Shown here piece after piece: positions 42,769 to 50,962 of a stretch of 64,000 nucleotides of DNA (position 1 is its first letter; every line of letters begins with the position of its first letter). This DNA is from Liberiplasma sp046541015 (lineage in GTDB: Bacteria > Bacillota_I > Bacilli_A > Izemoplasmatales > Izemoplasmataceae): the NCBI GenBank assembly GCA_046541015.1, contig JBKHEA010000004.1, forward strand, positions 49,551 through 113,550. The letters are read 5' to 3'. The position numbers were made by a program, and so were the translations under genes. The notes under the pieces were generated by a model. The model saw only the letters and a list, made by a program, of their open reading frames with translations. It had not been told where the DNA came from and did not search any database.

Positions 42769-43041
42769 GTGAACAAAACAGAATTAGTTGCTAAAATTTC
42801 AGAAGTATCAGGATTAACAAAAAAAGATGCTGAAGCAGCTTTAAATGCTACTCTTTCAACTATTCAAGAAGCATTAGCTTCAGGAGAAAAAGTTGTATTA
42901 ACAGGTTTTGGAACATTTGAGGTAAGAGATCGTAAACCACGTGTTGGTCACAATCCAAGAACTGGTGAGCCAATCCATATCGACGCTCAAAAATCTCCAG
43001 CATTCAAAGCAGGTAAAGTATTAAAAGACGCAGTTAGATAA
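42769..43041 (+). CDS. hup: DNA-binding protein HU
   Basis: Abundant nucleoid protein that bends DNA. The 90-residue protein is full length with the beta-arm motif GFGTFEVRDRKPRVGHNPRT and the usual N-terminal dimer helices. It starts at GTG with a very strong AAGGAGGT site. A single-gene transcript with a strong promoter and terminator fits high expression. The Bacillus equivalent is hbs at the same place. Confidence 0.97.
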   Translation: MNKTELVAKISEVSGLTKKDAEAALNATLSTIQEALASGEKVVLTGFGTFEVRDRKPRVGHNPRTGEPIHIDAQKSPAFKAGKVLKDAVR

Positions 43042-43060
43042 TTTATAATATTTAATAAAA

Positions 43061-43090
43061 AAATACCATAGAAAACATGGTATTTTTTTT
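43061..43090 (+). terminator. Rho-independent terminator of the HU gene
   Basis: Nine-bp stem AAATACCAT/ATGGTATTT with a 7-base loop and eight T residues. Confidence 0.9.
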
Positions 43091-43127
43091 GTACTTATGA
43101 TACCCTTTATATAGGGACGGTGAATCT

Positions 43128-44279
43128 ATGAATAATGTCGTAATTTCAGATGCTATGATTGCAGCTATCAAAGAAAATGATTATCGTTTGCTTAAAAGTT
43201 TTGACGATGAAACCCTGATTAATGCATTAGACTCTAGAGGTCAAAACCTTGCCTTTTATGCCGTTCGACAAAAAGCGCATGATGCTTTAATTTACTTGAT
43301 TGAATGTGGCATAGATATCCAATTAAAAAACTATTATCATGATACGATTTTACACATTGCTGCTTATTTAGGGGATGCATTCATGGTACGCTTATTGATG
43401 CAAAAAGGCGTCGATATTAATGCCAAAAATAAAAAACATGAAACCCCACTTATGCATGCTGCAATTAAAGGGGATCTTGATACAGTGAAAGCATTAGTAT
43501 CTAAGGGTGCTTCTTTGTATGAAGTGGATTCAGAAGGACAACATGTTTTAATGCATGCTGTAAAAAGTAAAAAACTTAAAGTAGTTAATTATTTAGTCGA
43601 TCATAAAGCGCCCATCCACCTATTAAACGATAAAAAAGAATCTGTAATGCATCTAGTATCAAGTCATGGCTTACCAAGCATTTTTGAGCGTTTCTTAGAA
43701 CTTGGTGTCAATGCCCATCAAACCAATATTTATGGGCAAACGCCGCTTCACTATGCCATGCACACAAATATGGACCAACTCGTTGATGTGATGCTTCATA
43801 TTGGACTTAATAGTTATGATAAGGATCATTTTGGCCAATCGCCTTATGATATTGCCCAACAAAAAGAATATTTTGATGCCGTAATCAAATTCACTCGTTT
43901 TAAAAATAACCCAGATATTCAGCGTAATGATCGCAATTATCCTTTGCACCGTGCCATTCGCTTTAAAGCTGTTGATGAAGCGTTAGCTTATTTGCATAAA
44001 ATGGATGACATCAATCAAAAGGATATGTTTTCAAACACAGCTCTATTTTATGCATTAATGAGTAATGATACGAGTTTAATTGAAGCCTTGCTTCAAAAAA
44101 ATGCAAATCTTTATAATATTGATGCAGCAAAGAAAGACGCCCTATTTTATGCGATTGTCAATAAAAACTATCCCGTAATCGACCTAATTAAAGCAAAACA
44201 AAAGGGGTTAATCATAACCCCAGAAATAGAACGCTTAATGCATCAATCACAAGATGAAACGTTACTAAAATACTTATAG
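43128..44279 (+). CDS. Ankyrin-repeat protein
   Basis: The 383-residue protein is almost all ankyrin repeats. About nine or ten units of roughly 33 residues can be seen, with clear cores such as DTILHIAAYLGD, ETPLMHAAIKGD, GQHVLMHAVKSK, GQTPLHYAMHTN and NYPLHRAIRFK. There is no signal peptide or membrane helix, so it should act in the cytoplasm by protein binding. The partner is unknown and the gene is alone between the HU gene and a CPBP protease gene. A second, degenerate repeat block (after about residue 255) resumes after a break, so the solenoid may be bent. Confidence 0.92.
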   Translation: MNNVVISDAMIAAIKENDYRLLKSFDDETLINALDSRGQNLAFYAVRQKAHDALIYLIECGIDIQLKNYYHDTILHIAAYLGDAFMVRLLMQKGVDINAKNKKHETPLMHAAIKGDLDTVKALVSKGASLYEVDSEGQHVLMHAVKSKKLKVVNYLVDHKAPIHLLNDKKESVMHLVSSHGLPSIFERFLELGVNAHQTNIYGQTPLHYAMHTNMDQLVDVMLHIGLNSYDKDHFGQSPYDIAQQKEYFDAVIKFTRFKNNPDIQRNDRNYPLHRAIRFKAVDEALAYLHKMDDINQKDMFSNTALFYALMSNDTSLIEALLQKNANLYNIDAAKKDALFYAIVNKNYPVIDLIKAKQKGLIITPEIERLMHQSQDETLLKYL

Positions 44280-44299
44280 CCAGTTTTCTGGCTTTTTTT
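44278..44299 (+). terminator. Rho-independent terminator of the ankyrin gene
   Basis: Stem AGCCAG/CTGGCT with loop TTTT and seven T residues, starting at the stop codon. Confidence 0.87.
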
Positions 44300-45038
44300 A
44301 TACCATAAACGATGCAAGTAAACTAAGAAGATTATACAACATATGCATAAAAATGACGATCCATATCTTTTTACCTGAATAATAATAGACAAATGCTAAA
44401 ACATTCCCAAGTAAAAAATAAGGGAAAGCTGTTAATAATAGTTGACCTATTGAGCTAGCCCCAGTTAAAACGCCAGTCATTTCTCCAGTTACATGAATAA
44501 CTGAAAAAATTAACGCACTACCAAGGATTGCAAAAACAGTATTTAAACGAGCGTTAATTAAGCCATAAACACCTTTTCTAAAGACAATTTCTTCAACAAA
44601 TGGGGCAAATAATACTGCAAACATAAAGACTAAAGAAGCATTGACTGGACCGCTTTTTAAAAGTTCATTTATAGCATTTTGATTCGCAGGATCTATTGGA
44701 CCACTCACAAGTTCTAATACCCCAGCCGCAACGAAATTTGCTGCAAAAAGTAAATACATACCGAGTCCAAATAATAAAATACTATAGGCTAAATTACGAG
44801 TAAAATAAACCCATTGATTTTTAAATAAGTAAATACGTGCGAACCATAAAAAGATAACCGTTAATCCACCATATAAAAATAGGTTCATTAATGCATTCAC
44901 AAAATAAAACTGTGCTGAACTTAAAGATTCAATATCAATAAATAGACTTACGATAATTTGACTAAAGATTAATGTTATAAAAGCTAAAATATAAATTACA
45001 ATGATTTGATAATTAAATACTAATGATTTTTTATTCAT
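44298..45038 (-). CDS. CPBP-family intramembrane metalloprotease
   Basis: The 246-residue protein has about seven membrane helices. The ABI/CPBP motifs are present: EEIVFRKGVYG (EExxxR), FSVIHVTGE with a histidine, and HMLYNLLS with another. Members cut within the membrane or act in prenyl-protein or bacteriocin-immunity roles; no bacteriocin gene lies nearby, so the substrate is open. GAGGG precedes the ATG. It is transcribed alone toward the ankyrin gene. Confidence 0.9.
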   Translation of the reverse strand: MNKKSLVFNYQIIVIYILAFITLIFSQIIVSLFIDIESLSSAQFYFVNALMNLFLYGGLTVIFLWFARIYLFKNQWVYFTRNLAYSILLFGLGMYLLFAANFVAAGVLELVSGPIDPANQNAINELLKSGPVNASLVFMFAVLFAPFVEEIVFRKGVYGLINARLNTVFAILGSALIFSVIHVTGEMTGVLTGASSIGQLLLTAFPYFLLGNVLAFVYYYSGKKIWIVIFMHMLYNLLSLLASFMV

Positions 45039-45111
45039 GATGTCCCTCCAAAATGATTATATCATAGTTTTAAAAAATCCAAACAATTCAGAACTAAAAT
45101 ACCCCATTCAA

Positions 45112-45139
45112 TTGACATAAAGCGCTTTTATGATATCAT
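45112..45139 (+). promoter_or_regulatory. Promoter of the KtrA-type gene
   Basis: Perfect TTGACA (45112-45117), 16-bp spacer, TATCAT (45134-45139). The spacer holds AAAGCGCTTTTA, a weak cre-like sequence (11 of 14). Confidence 0.65.
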
Positions 45140-45174
45140 TATATCAAGAATATATCTATTAGAGGGTGAAATAA

Positions 45175-45834
45175 ATGGCTAAAAAAACCTTTGCGGTTAT
45201 TGGCTTAGGGCGTTTTGGAACAAGTGTCTTTGAAGAACTGGTTAAAAGTAACTATGAAGTCTTAGTAATAGACCGTGATGAACAACGAATTAATAAAATT
45301 GCAAAAATCGCAACCCATGCGGTTGTATTAGATACATCCGATGAAGAAGCATTAAGAGAAGTAGGGATTCAAAGTATCGATCATGTCATCGTTGCAATCG
45401 GGAAAGATATTGAAGATAGCATCTTAACAACGCTTATCTTAAAAGAGCTTGGTGTGAAAAAAGTAACCGTAAAAGTTCAAAATGAATACCATGAAAAAGT
45501 TGTTAAACGTTTAGGCGCTGATGAAGTCATTCAACCAGAACAACTTACTGGTAAAAGACTTGCGCATCGTATTATGACAAACAATATTTTAGAATTTTAT
45601 GATTTAAATGAGTTTTATAGTTTTATCGTTATAGAAGCAACATCAAAAATTGTTGATACAACGGTTGTAAACTTAGACTTAAGAAACCGTTATAGTATTA
45701 ATATCGTTGCGATTAAACGTGGCAATGATATCATCATTCCTGGGCCTGAAGAAGCCTTTGTAGAAAAAGATCAACTTTTACTTGTGGGTAAAAACACAGA
45801 CTTGCAAAAGTTCTCTTCTTGGTGTGCAAAATAA
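45175..45834 (+). CDS. Potassium uptake regulatory subunit, KtrA/TrkA family
   Basis: Cytoplasmic gating ring of a Ktr/Trk K+ channel. The 219-residue protein has an N-terminal RCK nucleotide-binding domain with GLGRFG and the adenine-binding VIDRDE strand, then an RCK_C domain. This single-RCK form is the KtrA/KtrC type. The membrane subunit (KtrB/KtrD) is not next to it, as is common for KtrC in Bacillus. K+ supply is relevant to the K+-stimulated pyrophosphatase at 36-38 kb. Confidence 0.92.
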   Translation: MAKKTFAVIGLGRFGTSVFEELVKSNYEVLVIDRDEQRINKIAKIATHAVVLDTSDEEALREVGIQSIDHVIVAIGKDIEDSILTTLILKELGVKKVTVKVQNEYHEKVVKRLGADEVIQPEQLTGKRLAHRIMTNNILEFYDLNEFYSFIVIEATSKIVDTTVVNLDLRNRYSINIVAIKRGNDIIIPGPEEAFVEKDQLLLVGKNTDLQKFSSWCAK

Positions 45835-45854
45835 GCCTTTTTTAAGGCTTTTTT
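45833..45854 (+). terminator. Rho-independent terminator of the KtrA-type gene
   Basis: Seven-bp stem AAGCCTT/AAGGCTT with loop TTTT and a short T run, overlapping the stop codon. Confidence 0.8.
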
Positions 45855-45867
45855 AGTAGGTGATAAA

Positions 45868-46449
45868 ATGAAGAAAATAGTTGTTGCAACCGCAAATTTA
45901 GGTAAGCTTGAAGAGTATGAAAAAATGCTAGAACCTTTAGGGTTTGAAGTTTTTTCATTGCGGGATTTTCATATGGATGATATTGAAGAAACTGGGGATA
46001 CGTTTTTAAAAAACGCACTCATCAAAGCCCATGCTTTAAAGCGTCATACGCGTGAAATGGTGATTGCCGATGATTCAGGGTTAGAAGTCGCTTACTTAAA
46101 TAATAAACCTGGTGTTTATTCAAAACGCTTTTCACCTGAGGGGACTGACTTAGCCAACAACTTACTGATGCTTGAACAGATGAAATCAGCTTATCACCGA
46201 GATGCAAAATTTGTCTGCGTTATTGTTTTAATTGATAAAGAAGGCCACATGGAATCGTTTAAGGGCGAACTTCACGGTTATATTCATACAGCTTTAGAAG
46301 GCGAAGAAGGGTTTGGATATGACCCAATCTTTATTCCTGTTGGCTACACTAAAACCCTCGCAGAACTTGGTATAAATGAAAAAAATAAAATGTCTCATCG
46401 CTCTAAAGCTTTACATAAAATGATTGATTATTTAAACGACCGTTACTAA
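45868..46449 (+). CDS. rdgB: XTP/dITP diphosphatase (RdgB/HAM1 family)
   Basis: Removes non-canonical purine nucleotides such as dITP and XTP from the pool. The 193-residue protein has VATANLGKLEEY at the N-terminus, ADDSGLEV, GEEGFGYDPIF and KNKMSHRSKAL, all diagnostic. AGGTGATAAA precedes the ATG. It is near a YfcE-like phosphodiesterase, the same neighbour as in Bacillus (ysnA-ysnB). Confidence 0.96.
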   Translation: MKKIVVATANLGKLEEYEKMLEPLGFEVFSLRDFHMDDIEETGDTFLKNALIKAHALKRHTREMVIADDSGLEVAYLNNKPGVYSKRFSPEGTDLANNLLMLEQMKSAYHRDAKFVCVIVLIDKEGHMESFKGELHGYIHTALEGEEGFGYDPIFIPVGYTKTLAELGINEKNKMSHRSKALHKMIDYLNDRY

Positions 46450-46548
46450 GATAAATGGGATCAATAAATACACAAGATAAAATAAAGCATTAAATCAATA
46501 GTTAAAAAAACTAGTGAGCTATTATAATAGGAAATAGGGGTGGATAGG

Positions 46549-47058
46549 ATGGAACGATTAATTATTTTCAGTGATGTTCATAAACAAAAAAACCGATTAG
46601 AGGCTATTTTAAAAGAACACATGGATGCAACACTTTTTATTAGTTTAGGGGATACAGAATTAAAATCAAGTTTTTTAGAACAACATGACATCATTGCGAT
46701 AAAAGGGAATTATCCGTTTGATGCCGGATTTACATACGAACATGAAATGACAATTGAAAACAAAAAGTTTTTATTTGTCCATGGCCATAAATATGGCATA
46801 AGACATGGCATTGAAAAACTTTATGAACGCATGTTAGAAAGTAACATTGACTTTGCGTTTTATGGGCATACCCATGTTGCCGCGTTTGATACAGTTGAAA
46901 ACAGATACTTGATTAATCCAGGTGCGGTTTATAAAAGTCGTAGTGAGATTAATGATAGTTATATAGTTTTTGAGATAGATAAAGACCATATTGAAATTAA
47001 ATGGCTAGATGCTATCAATCATACGTTAATTGAACATAAAGAATTTACATTGAAATGA
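46549..47058 (+). CDS. YfcE/MJ0936 family metallophosphodiesterase
   Basis: Small calcineurin-like phosphodiesterase. The 169-residue protein has FSDVHK, LGDTE, KGNYPFD, HGHKYG and YGHTHVA, a complete two-metal site. Substrate is unknown; E. coli YfcE acts on cyclic and artificial phosphodiesters. ATG 46549 is well spaced from AGGGGTGG; the in-frame GTG at 46540 lies in that site. A TATAAT at 46523-46528 suggests its own promoter. The gene ends eight bases before degV. Confidence 0.9.
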   Translation: MERLIIFSDVHKQKNRLEAILKEHMDATLFISLGDTELKSSFLEQHDIIAIKGNYPFDAGFTYEHEMTIENKKFLFVHGHKYGIRHGIEKLYERMLESNIDFAFYGHTHVAAFDTVENRYLINPGAVYKSRSEINDSYIVFEIDKDHIEIKWLDAINHTLIEHKEFTLK

Positions 47059-47065
47059 GGCTACT

Positions 47066-47920
47066 ATGGAGAAAAGAATGATAAAATTAGTCACCGATTC
47101 AACGTGCGATTTATCAAGTGAACTTTTAGCACAATATGATATTAGCGTTGTGCCTTTATACGTTAACTTTAATGAAGAATCTTATTTAGATGGTGTTAAT
47201 ATAAAGGTAAACGAAATGTATGACATGGTTAAAGAAAAAGGCATGTTACCTAAAACAGCAGCTGCAAGTCCTGGTGCCTTTTATGAAGTATTTGAACCCT
47301 TTGTAAAAGAAAATATTCCCATAATTTATTTAGGTATTGGTTCTAAATTTTCTGGGACATTAAATAGTGCATTAAACGCTAAAAATATGTTAGAGTCTGA
47401 TTTGATTCATCTAATTGACTCTGAAAACTTATCGAGTGGTTCTGGGTTACTGCTTTTAAAAGCTGGAGAAGCGATTAAAGCTGGAAAAAATGTAGAAGAA
47501 GTCGTTGCGCTTATTCAAACGCTTATTCCAAAAGTTAGAAGCCAATTTGTGATTGATACGCTTGACTACTTACATAAAGGTGGGCGAATTAATGGGCTTC
47601 AAAACCTTATGGGAAGCATGTTAAAACTTAAGCCAATTATTAAAGTGGTTGATGGTGAAATGGCTGTTGGTAAAAAAGCGCGTGGCACCCTTAAAAATGG
47701 TGTTAAATTGCTAATCAAAGACCTTCTTGAAAAAAAGGATTTAGTAGATGATGAGTTTTTAATGATTACCCATTCAATGTCTAGTGATATGGCAAGTTAT
47801 ATCAATCAAGAGGTTAGAGAAAATATAGAGTTTAAACACATTTATGAAACCTCTGCAGGCTGCGTTATTTCTAGTCATTGTGGAAAAGGAACTATAGGAA
47901 TTTTATATATAATGAAATAG
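47066..47920 (+). CDS. DegV family fatty-acid-binding protein
   Basis: Binds a single fatty acid; related proteins (FakB) present it to the fatty-acid kinase FakA for incorporation into phospholipid. The 284-residue protein has the start LVTDSTCDLS, the TAAASPGAF loop, GSKFSGT, the DTLDYLHKGGRI block, and GTIGILY at the end. A start at the ATG 12 bases downstream (MIKLVTDST) is an alternative. FakA is not seen in the window. It may be cotranscribed with the phosphodiesterase. Confidence 0.92.
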   Translation: MEKRMIKLVTDSTCDLSSELLAQYDISVVPLYVNFNEESYLDGVNIKVNEMYDMVKEKGMLPKTAAASPGAFYEVFEPFVKENIPIIYLGIGSKFSGTLNSALNAKNMLESDLIHLIDSENLSSGSGLLLLKAGEAIKAGKNVEEVVALIQTLIPKVRSQFVIDTLDYLHKGGRINGLQNLMGSMLKLKPIIKVVDGEMAVGKKARGTLKNGVKLLIKDLLEKKDLVDDEFLMITHSMSSDMASYINQEVRENIEFKHIYETSAGCVISSHCGKGTIGILYIMK

Positions 47921-47943
47921 TCCGTTATCGGACTATTTTTTAT
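47915..47943 (+). terminator. Rho-independent terminator of the degV-type gene
   Basis: Ten-bp stem AAATAGTCCG/CGGACTATTT with loop TTAT and a T run. Confidence 0.9.
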
Positions 47944-47981
47944 TAAAATGTGGTAATGGTTACAGTGAACTTACATTTGAT

Positions 47982-48010
47982 TTATAAAGCGTTTTCATGT
48001 AGTCTATAAT
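47982..48010 (+). promoter_or_regulatory. Promoter of the alpha-glucosidase gene
   Basis: TTATAA (47982-47987), 17-bp spacer, TATAAT (48005-48010). Confidence 0.68.
47984..47997 (+). promoter_or_regulatory. cre-like operator in the alpha-glucosidase promoter
   Basis: ATAAAGCGTTTTCA fits 12 of 14 positions of the cre consensus (one half-site perfect) and lies between the promoter boxes, as in maltose genes repressed by CcpA. Confidence 0.55.
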
Positions 48011-48033
48011 AGACAAATACTTGGAGGTTATAT

Positions 48034-49722
48034 ATGAAAAAATGGTGGCAAGATACAATCATTTATCAAGTCTATTTACGAAGTTTTTATGATTCGAATA
48101 ATGATGGTATTGGTGATATAGTAGGTGTTATTGAAAAACTTGACTATTTAAAAGACTTAGGCGTTCAAACCGTATGGATTAGTCCACATTATGATTCACC
48201 CATGGATGATAATGGCTATGATGTTCGTGACTTTTTCAAAGTAAGTGAAGACTATGGAACCATTGAAGATTTTAAACGCTTATTAGATGAAGCCCATAAA
48301 CGTGATATGAAAATTATTACGGACTTAGTTTTAAATCATACATCGGATGAACATCCTTGGTTTTTAGCCGCAAAAGATCCAAATCACCCTGATTATGAAA
48401 AATATCATGATTATTATATTTGGCATCAAGGTAAAAAAACAAATGAAGGTGAAATAAAGCGTCCAACAGAGTGGATATCTTGGTTTGGTGGTCCTGTTTG
48501 GGAATATAATGAAGCAACCAAATCTTATTATTTGCATATATTTAGTAAAAAAATGCCTGATTTAAACTGGCGTAATAAAGCCATGCGTGAAGAATTAAAA
48601 GCAATGATTAAATGGTGGGTTGATTTAGGGGTAGATGGCTTTAGAGTTGATGCTTCTAATCATCTTGAAAAAAATTGGGATTTTCCAGATGCTAAACCAG
48701 GCTATGAGCATTTTTCTAGTTTGCCTAAACACCATGAATATTTAGAAGAGTTAGGAATTGAAGTTTTTAAGCCCAATGATTTAATGGTGGTCGGTGAAGC
48801 GGGTGGTGCAACTAAAAAAGAAGCGCTAATGTATGCTGGGTTTGATTCTAATGAATTTGATATGCTAATTCAGTTTGAACATTGTTGGGTTGATTGTGAT
48901 CCATACAATACCTTAACCCCTGGTAAATGGGCAAAAGGAACCATTGATGTTGCACGTATTAAACAAAGTTTTGCGCATTGGATTGAAATCTTTAAAGGCA
49001 AAGGCTGGAATACAATTTACTGGCATAATCATGACCAACCACGTATTGTTTCACACTATGGTAGTGACCACTTAACCTACCGTGAAAAAAGTGCTAAAAT
49101 GTTAGCCATGACCCTTTACTTATTACCTGGGACACCTATTGTTTATTATGGTGAAGAAATCGGCATGACCAATGTTGATTATGAACGCTTAGAAGATTTT
49201 AGAGATGTTGAAGTATTTACTGAATATCAAAACTTTATTGATAATGGTGCTAGTCATGAAGTTGCGATGCAAGCTTTAAGAGATCGTGCCCGCGATAATG
49301 CGCGTAGTCCAATGCAATGGGATTCAACTTTGCATGGTGGCTTTTCTGAATTTACCCCATGGATGCCAACGAACCATAACTATGAGATTATCAATGTAAG
49401 ACGTCAATTAAATGAAGAAGATTCTATATTAAATCTTTATAAAAAATTACTTAAGTTAAGAAAAGAAGAAGCTTTAGCGCATGGCGATGTTACATTTATT
49501 GAACTTGAGCATCCGCAATCATTTAATTATAAAACTAAAGCATTGCATCATACTTATATCGTACTGGCAAATTTTAAAGATGTTCCTCTAACAATGGCGT
49601 TACCAAAAGAATTATCTAGTTATACACTTTATCTAACCAATGACTTAACAAAATCAAACGCTCAAGATGACCCTAATTTCGCACCGTTTGAGGCAAGAAT
49701 TTATCGAAAAAAACATCATTAG
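48034..49722 (+). CDS. malL: Alpha-glucosidase, GH13 subfamily 31
   Basis: Cytoplasmic glucosidase releasing glucose from maltose or isomalto-oligosaccharides. The 562-residue protein has the GH13 regions: DLVLNHTSDEHPWF (region I), GFRVDAS with the nucleophile, VVGEAGG with the acid/base, and WHNHDQPR with the third acid. No signal peptide. In this subfamily the residue after the nucleophile helps set linkage choice; Ala here, instead of Val in oligo-1,6-glucosidases, favours alpha-1,4 links such as maltose. Trehalose-6-phosphate hydrolase is less likely for the same reason. No sugar transporter is adjacent. Confidence 0.88.
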   Translation: MKKWWQDTIIYQVYLRSFYDSNNDGIGDIVGVIEKLDYLKDLGVQTVWISPHYDSPMDDNGYDVRDFFKVSEDYGTIEDFKRLLDEAHKRDMKIITDLVLNHTSDEHPWFLAAKDPNHPDYEKYHDYYIWHQGKKTNEGEIKRPTEWISWFGGPVWEYNEATKSYYLHIFSKKMPDLNWRNKAMREELKAMIKWWVDLGVDGFRVDASNHLEKNWDFPDAKPGYEHFSSLPKHHEYLEELGIEVFKPNDLMVVGEAGGATKKEALMYAGFDSNEFDMLIQFEHCWVDCDPYNTLTPGKWAKGTIDVARIKQSFAHWIEIFKGKGWNTIYWHNHDQPRIVSHYGSDHLTYREKSAKMLAMTLYLLPGTPIVYYGEEIGMTNVDYERLEDFRDVEVFTEYQNFIDNGASHEVAMQALRDRARDNARSPMQWDSTLHGGFSEFTPWMPTNHNYEIINVRRQLNEEDSILNLYKKLLKLRKEEALAHGDVTFIELEHPQSFNYKTKALHHTYIVLANFKDVPLTMALPKELSSYTLYLTNDLTKSNAQDDPNFAPFEARIYRKKHH

Positions 49723-49747
49723 TCTTTCATGATTGAAAGACTTTTTT
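49721..49747 (+). terminator. Rho-independent terminator of the alpha-glucosidase gene
   Basis: Nine-bp stem AGTCTTTCA/TGAAAGACT with loop TGAT and a T run. Confidence 0.9.
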
Positions 49748-49777
49748 CTTTGTTGATAAAAACTTTAAGTTAATTTA

Positions 49778-49805
49778 TTGACATATTAAAAATCTCATAT
49801 ATAAT
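49778..49805 (+). promoter_or_regulatory. Promoter of potABCD
   Basis: Perfect TTGACA (49778-49783), 16-bp spacer, perfect TATAAT (49800-49805). The transcript has a leader of roughly 110 bases. Confidence 0.87.
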
Positions 49806-49838
49806 TAGGTTGCATTGTTTATTTTAAATAATCTTTGA

Positions 49839-49855
49839 GTTTAGTTATACTAAAC
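49839..49855 (+). promoter_or_regulatory. Hairpin in the pot operon leader
   Basis: GTTTAGT-TAT-ACTAAAC forms a 7-bp hairpin about 30 bases into the leader. A second weaker inverted repeat (GTTTA/TAAAC) precedes the ribosome binding site. No known riboswitch class was recognised. Confidence 0.35.
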
Positions 49856-49924
49856 AAAAACGCCTTAAATCATGGGTATTATGTCGCGCGTTTACCTGAA
49901 ATAAACTTACTTGAGGAGGTAGTT

Positions 49925-50962
49925 ATGGAAAAAAAATTAGTTACAATAAGTGGATTGAAAAAATCGTTTGATGATGACATGGTATTAAAAGATATTGACC
50001 TTTACATCAAAGAAAATGAGTTCATTACATTATTAGGTCCATCAGGCTGTGGGAAAACTACCTTGTTGCGGATCATTGCAGGTTTTGAAACCATGGATGA
50101 AGGCACTATTATTTTTGATGATAAAAACCTAAAGACCCTTGAACCTCATGAGCGTAAGATTAATACGGTTTTTCAAAAATATGCCTTGTTTCCTCATCTA
50201 AATGTTTACAATAACATTGCCTTTGGTTTAAAGATGAGTAAGCACCCAAAAGAACAAATTGAAGAAGAAGTAAAAAAAGCTTTAAAACTCGTTAAGTTAG
50301 AAGGCTTTGAAAATAGAAACATCAAAACATTAAGTGGCGGTCAACAACAACGCGTAGCAATTGCACGAGCAGTCGTTAATAAACCAAAACTTTTACTCTT
50401 AGATGAACCTTTAGCTGCACTTGATTTGAAATTACGACAAGACATGCAATATGAGCTTAAAGAGATGCAACGAGCACTTGGTATTACTTTTGTCTTTGTC
50501 ACCCACGATCAAGAAGAAGCTTTAACGATGAGTGATACCGTCGTTGTCATGCGTGAAGGAGAAATCTTACAAATAGGAACACCTGAAGATATTTATAATG
50601 AACCTAAAAACCGTTTTGTCGCAAACTTTATAGGCGAATCAAATATCATCCCTGGGACGATGATTAAAGATTATCTTGTAGCGTTTGAAGGGATAACCTT
50701 TGAATGTATTGATAAAGGCTTTGGTAATAAAACTCCAATAGATGTCGTCATTCGCCCTGAAGATATTGAACTAAAATCTACAGGTAATGGCATTCACGGT
50801 GTCGTTACGGATATAACCTTTAAAGGGGTTCATTACGAAATTATTGTCTATGTTGGCGAAAAAGAATATATCATCCATTCAACTGATGCTCAACAAGTGG
50901 GAGATAATGTTTATCTTCATTTTGATAAAGAAGATATTCATGTCATGAGAAAAGATGCATAG
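49925..50962 (+). CDS. potA: Spermidine/putrescine ABC transporter ATP-binding protein
   Basis: ATPase subunit that drives polyamine import. The 345-residue protein has Walker A GPSGCGKTT, Q-loop VFQKYALFPH, signature LSGGQQQR, Walker B LLLLDEPLAALD, and THDQEEAL, then a C-terminal TOBE domain (VIRPEDIEL). ATG 49925 follows TTGAGGAGG; an open frame runs 30 codons further up but without a site. It overlaps potB by eight bases. The order potA-potB-potC-potD is standard. Confidence 0.96.
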   Translation: MEKKLVTISGLKKSFDDDMVLKDIDLYIKENEFITLLGPSGCGKTTLLRIIAGFETMDEGTIIFDDKNLKTLEPHERKINTVFQKYALFPHLNVYNNIAFGLKMSKHPKEQIEEEVKKALKLVKLEGFENRNIKTLSGGQQQRVAIARAVVNKPKLLLLDEPLAALDLKLRQDMQYELKEMQRALGITFVFVTHDQEEALTMSDTVVVMREGEILQIGTPEDIYNEPKNRFVANFIGESNIIPGTMIKDYLVAFEGITFECIDKGFGNKTPIDVVIRPEDIELKSTGNGIHGVVTDITFKGVHYEIIVYVGEKEYIIHSTDAQQVGDNVYLHFDKEDIHVMRKDA

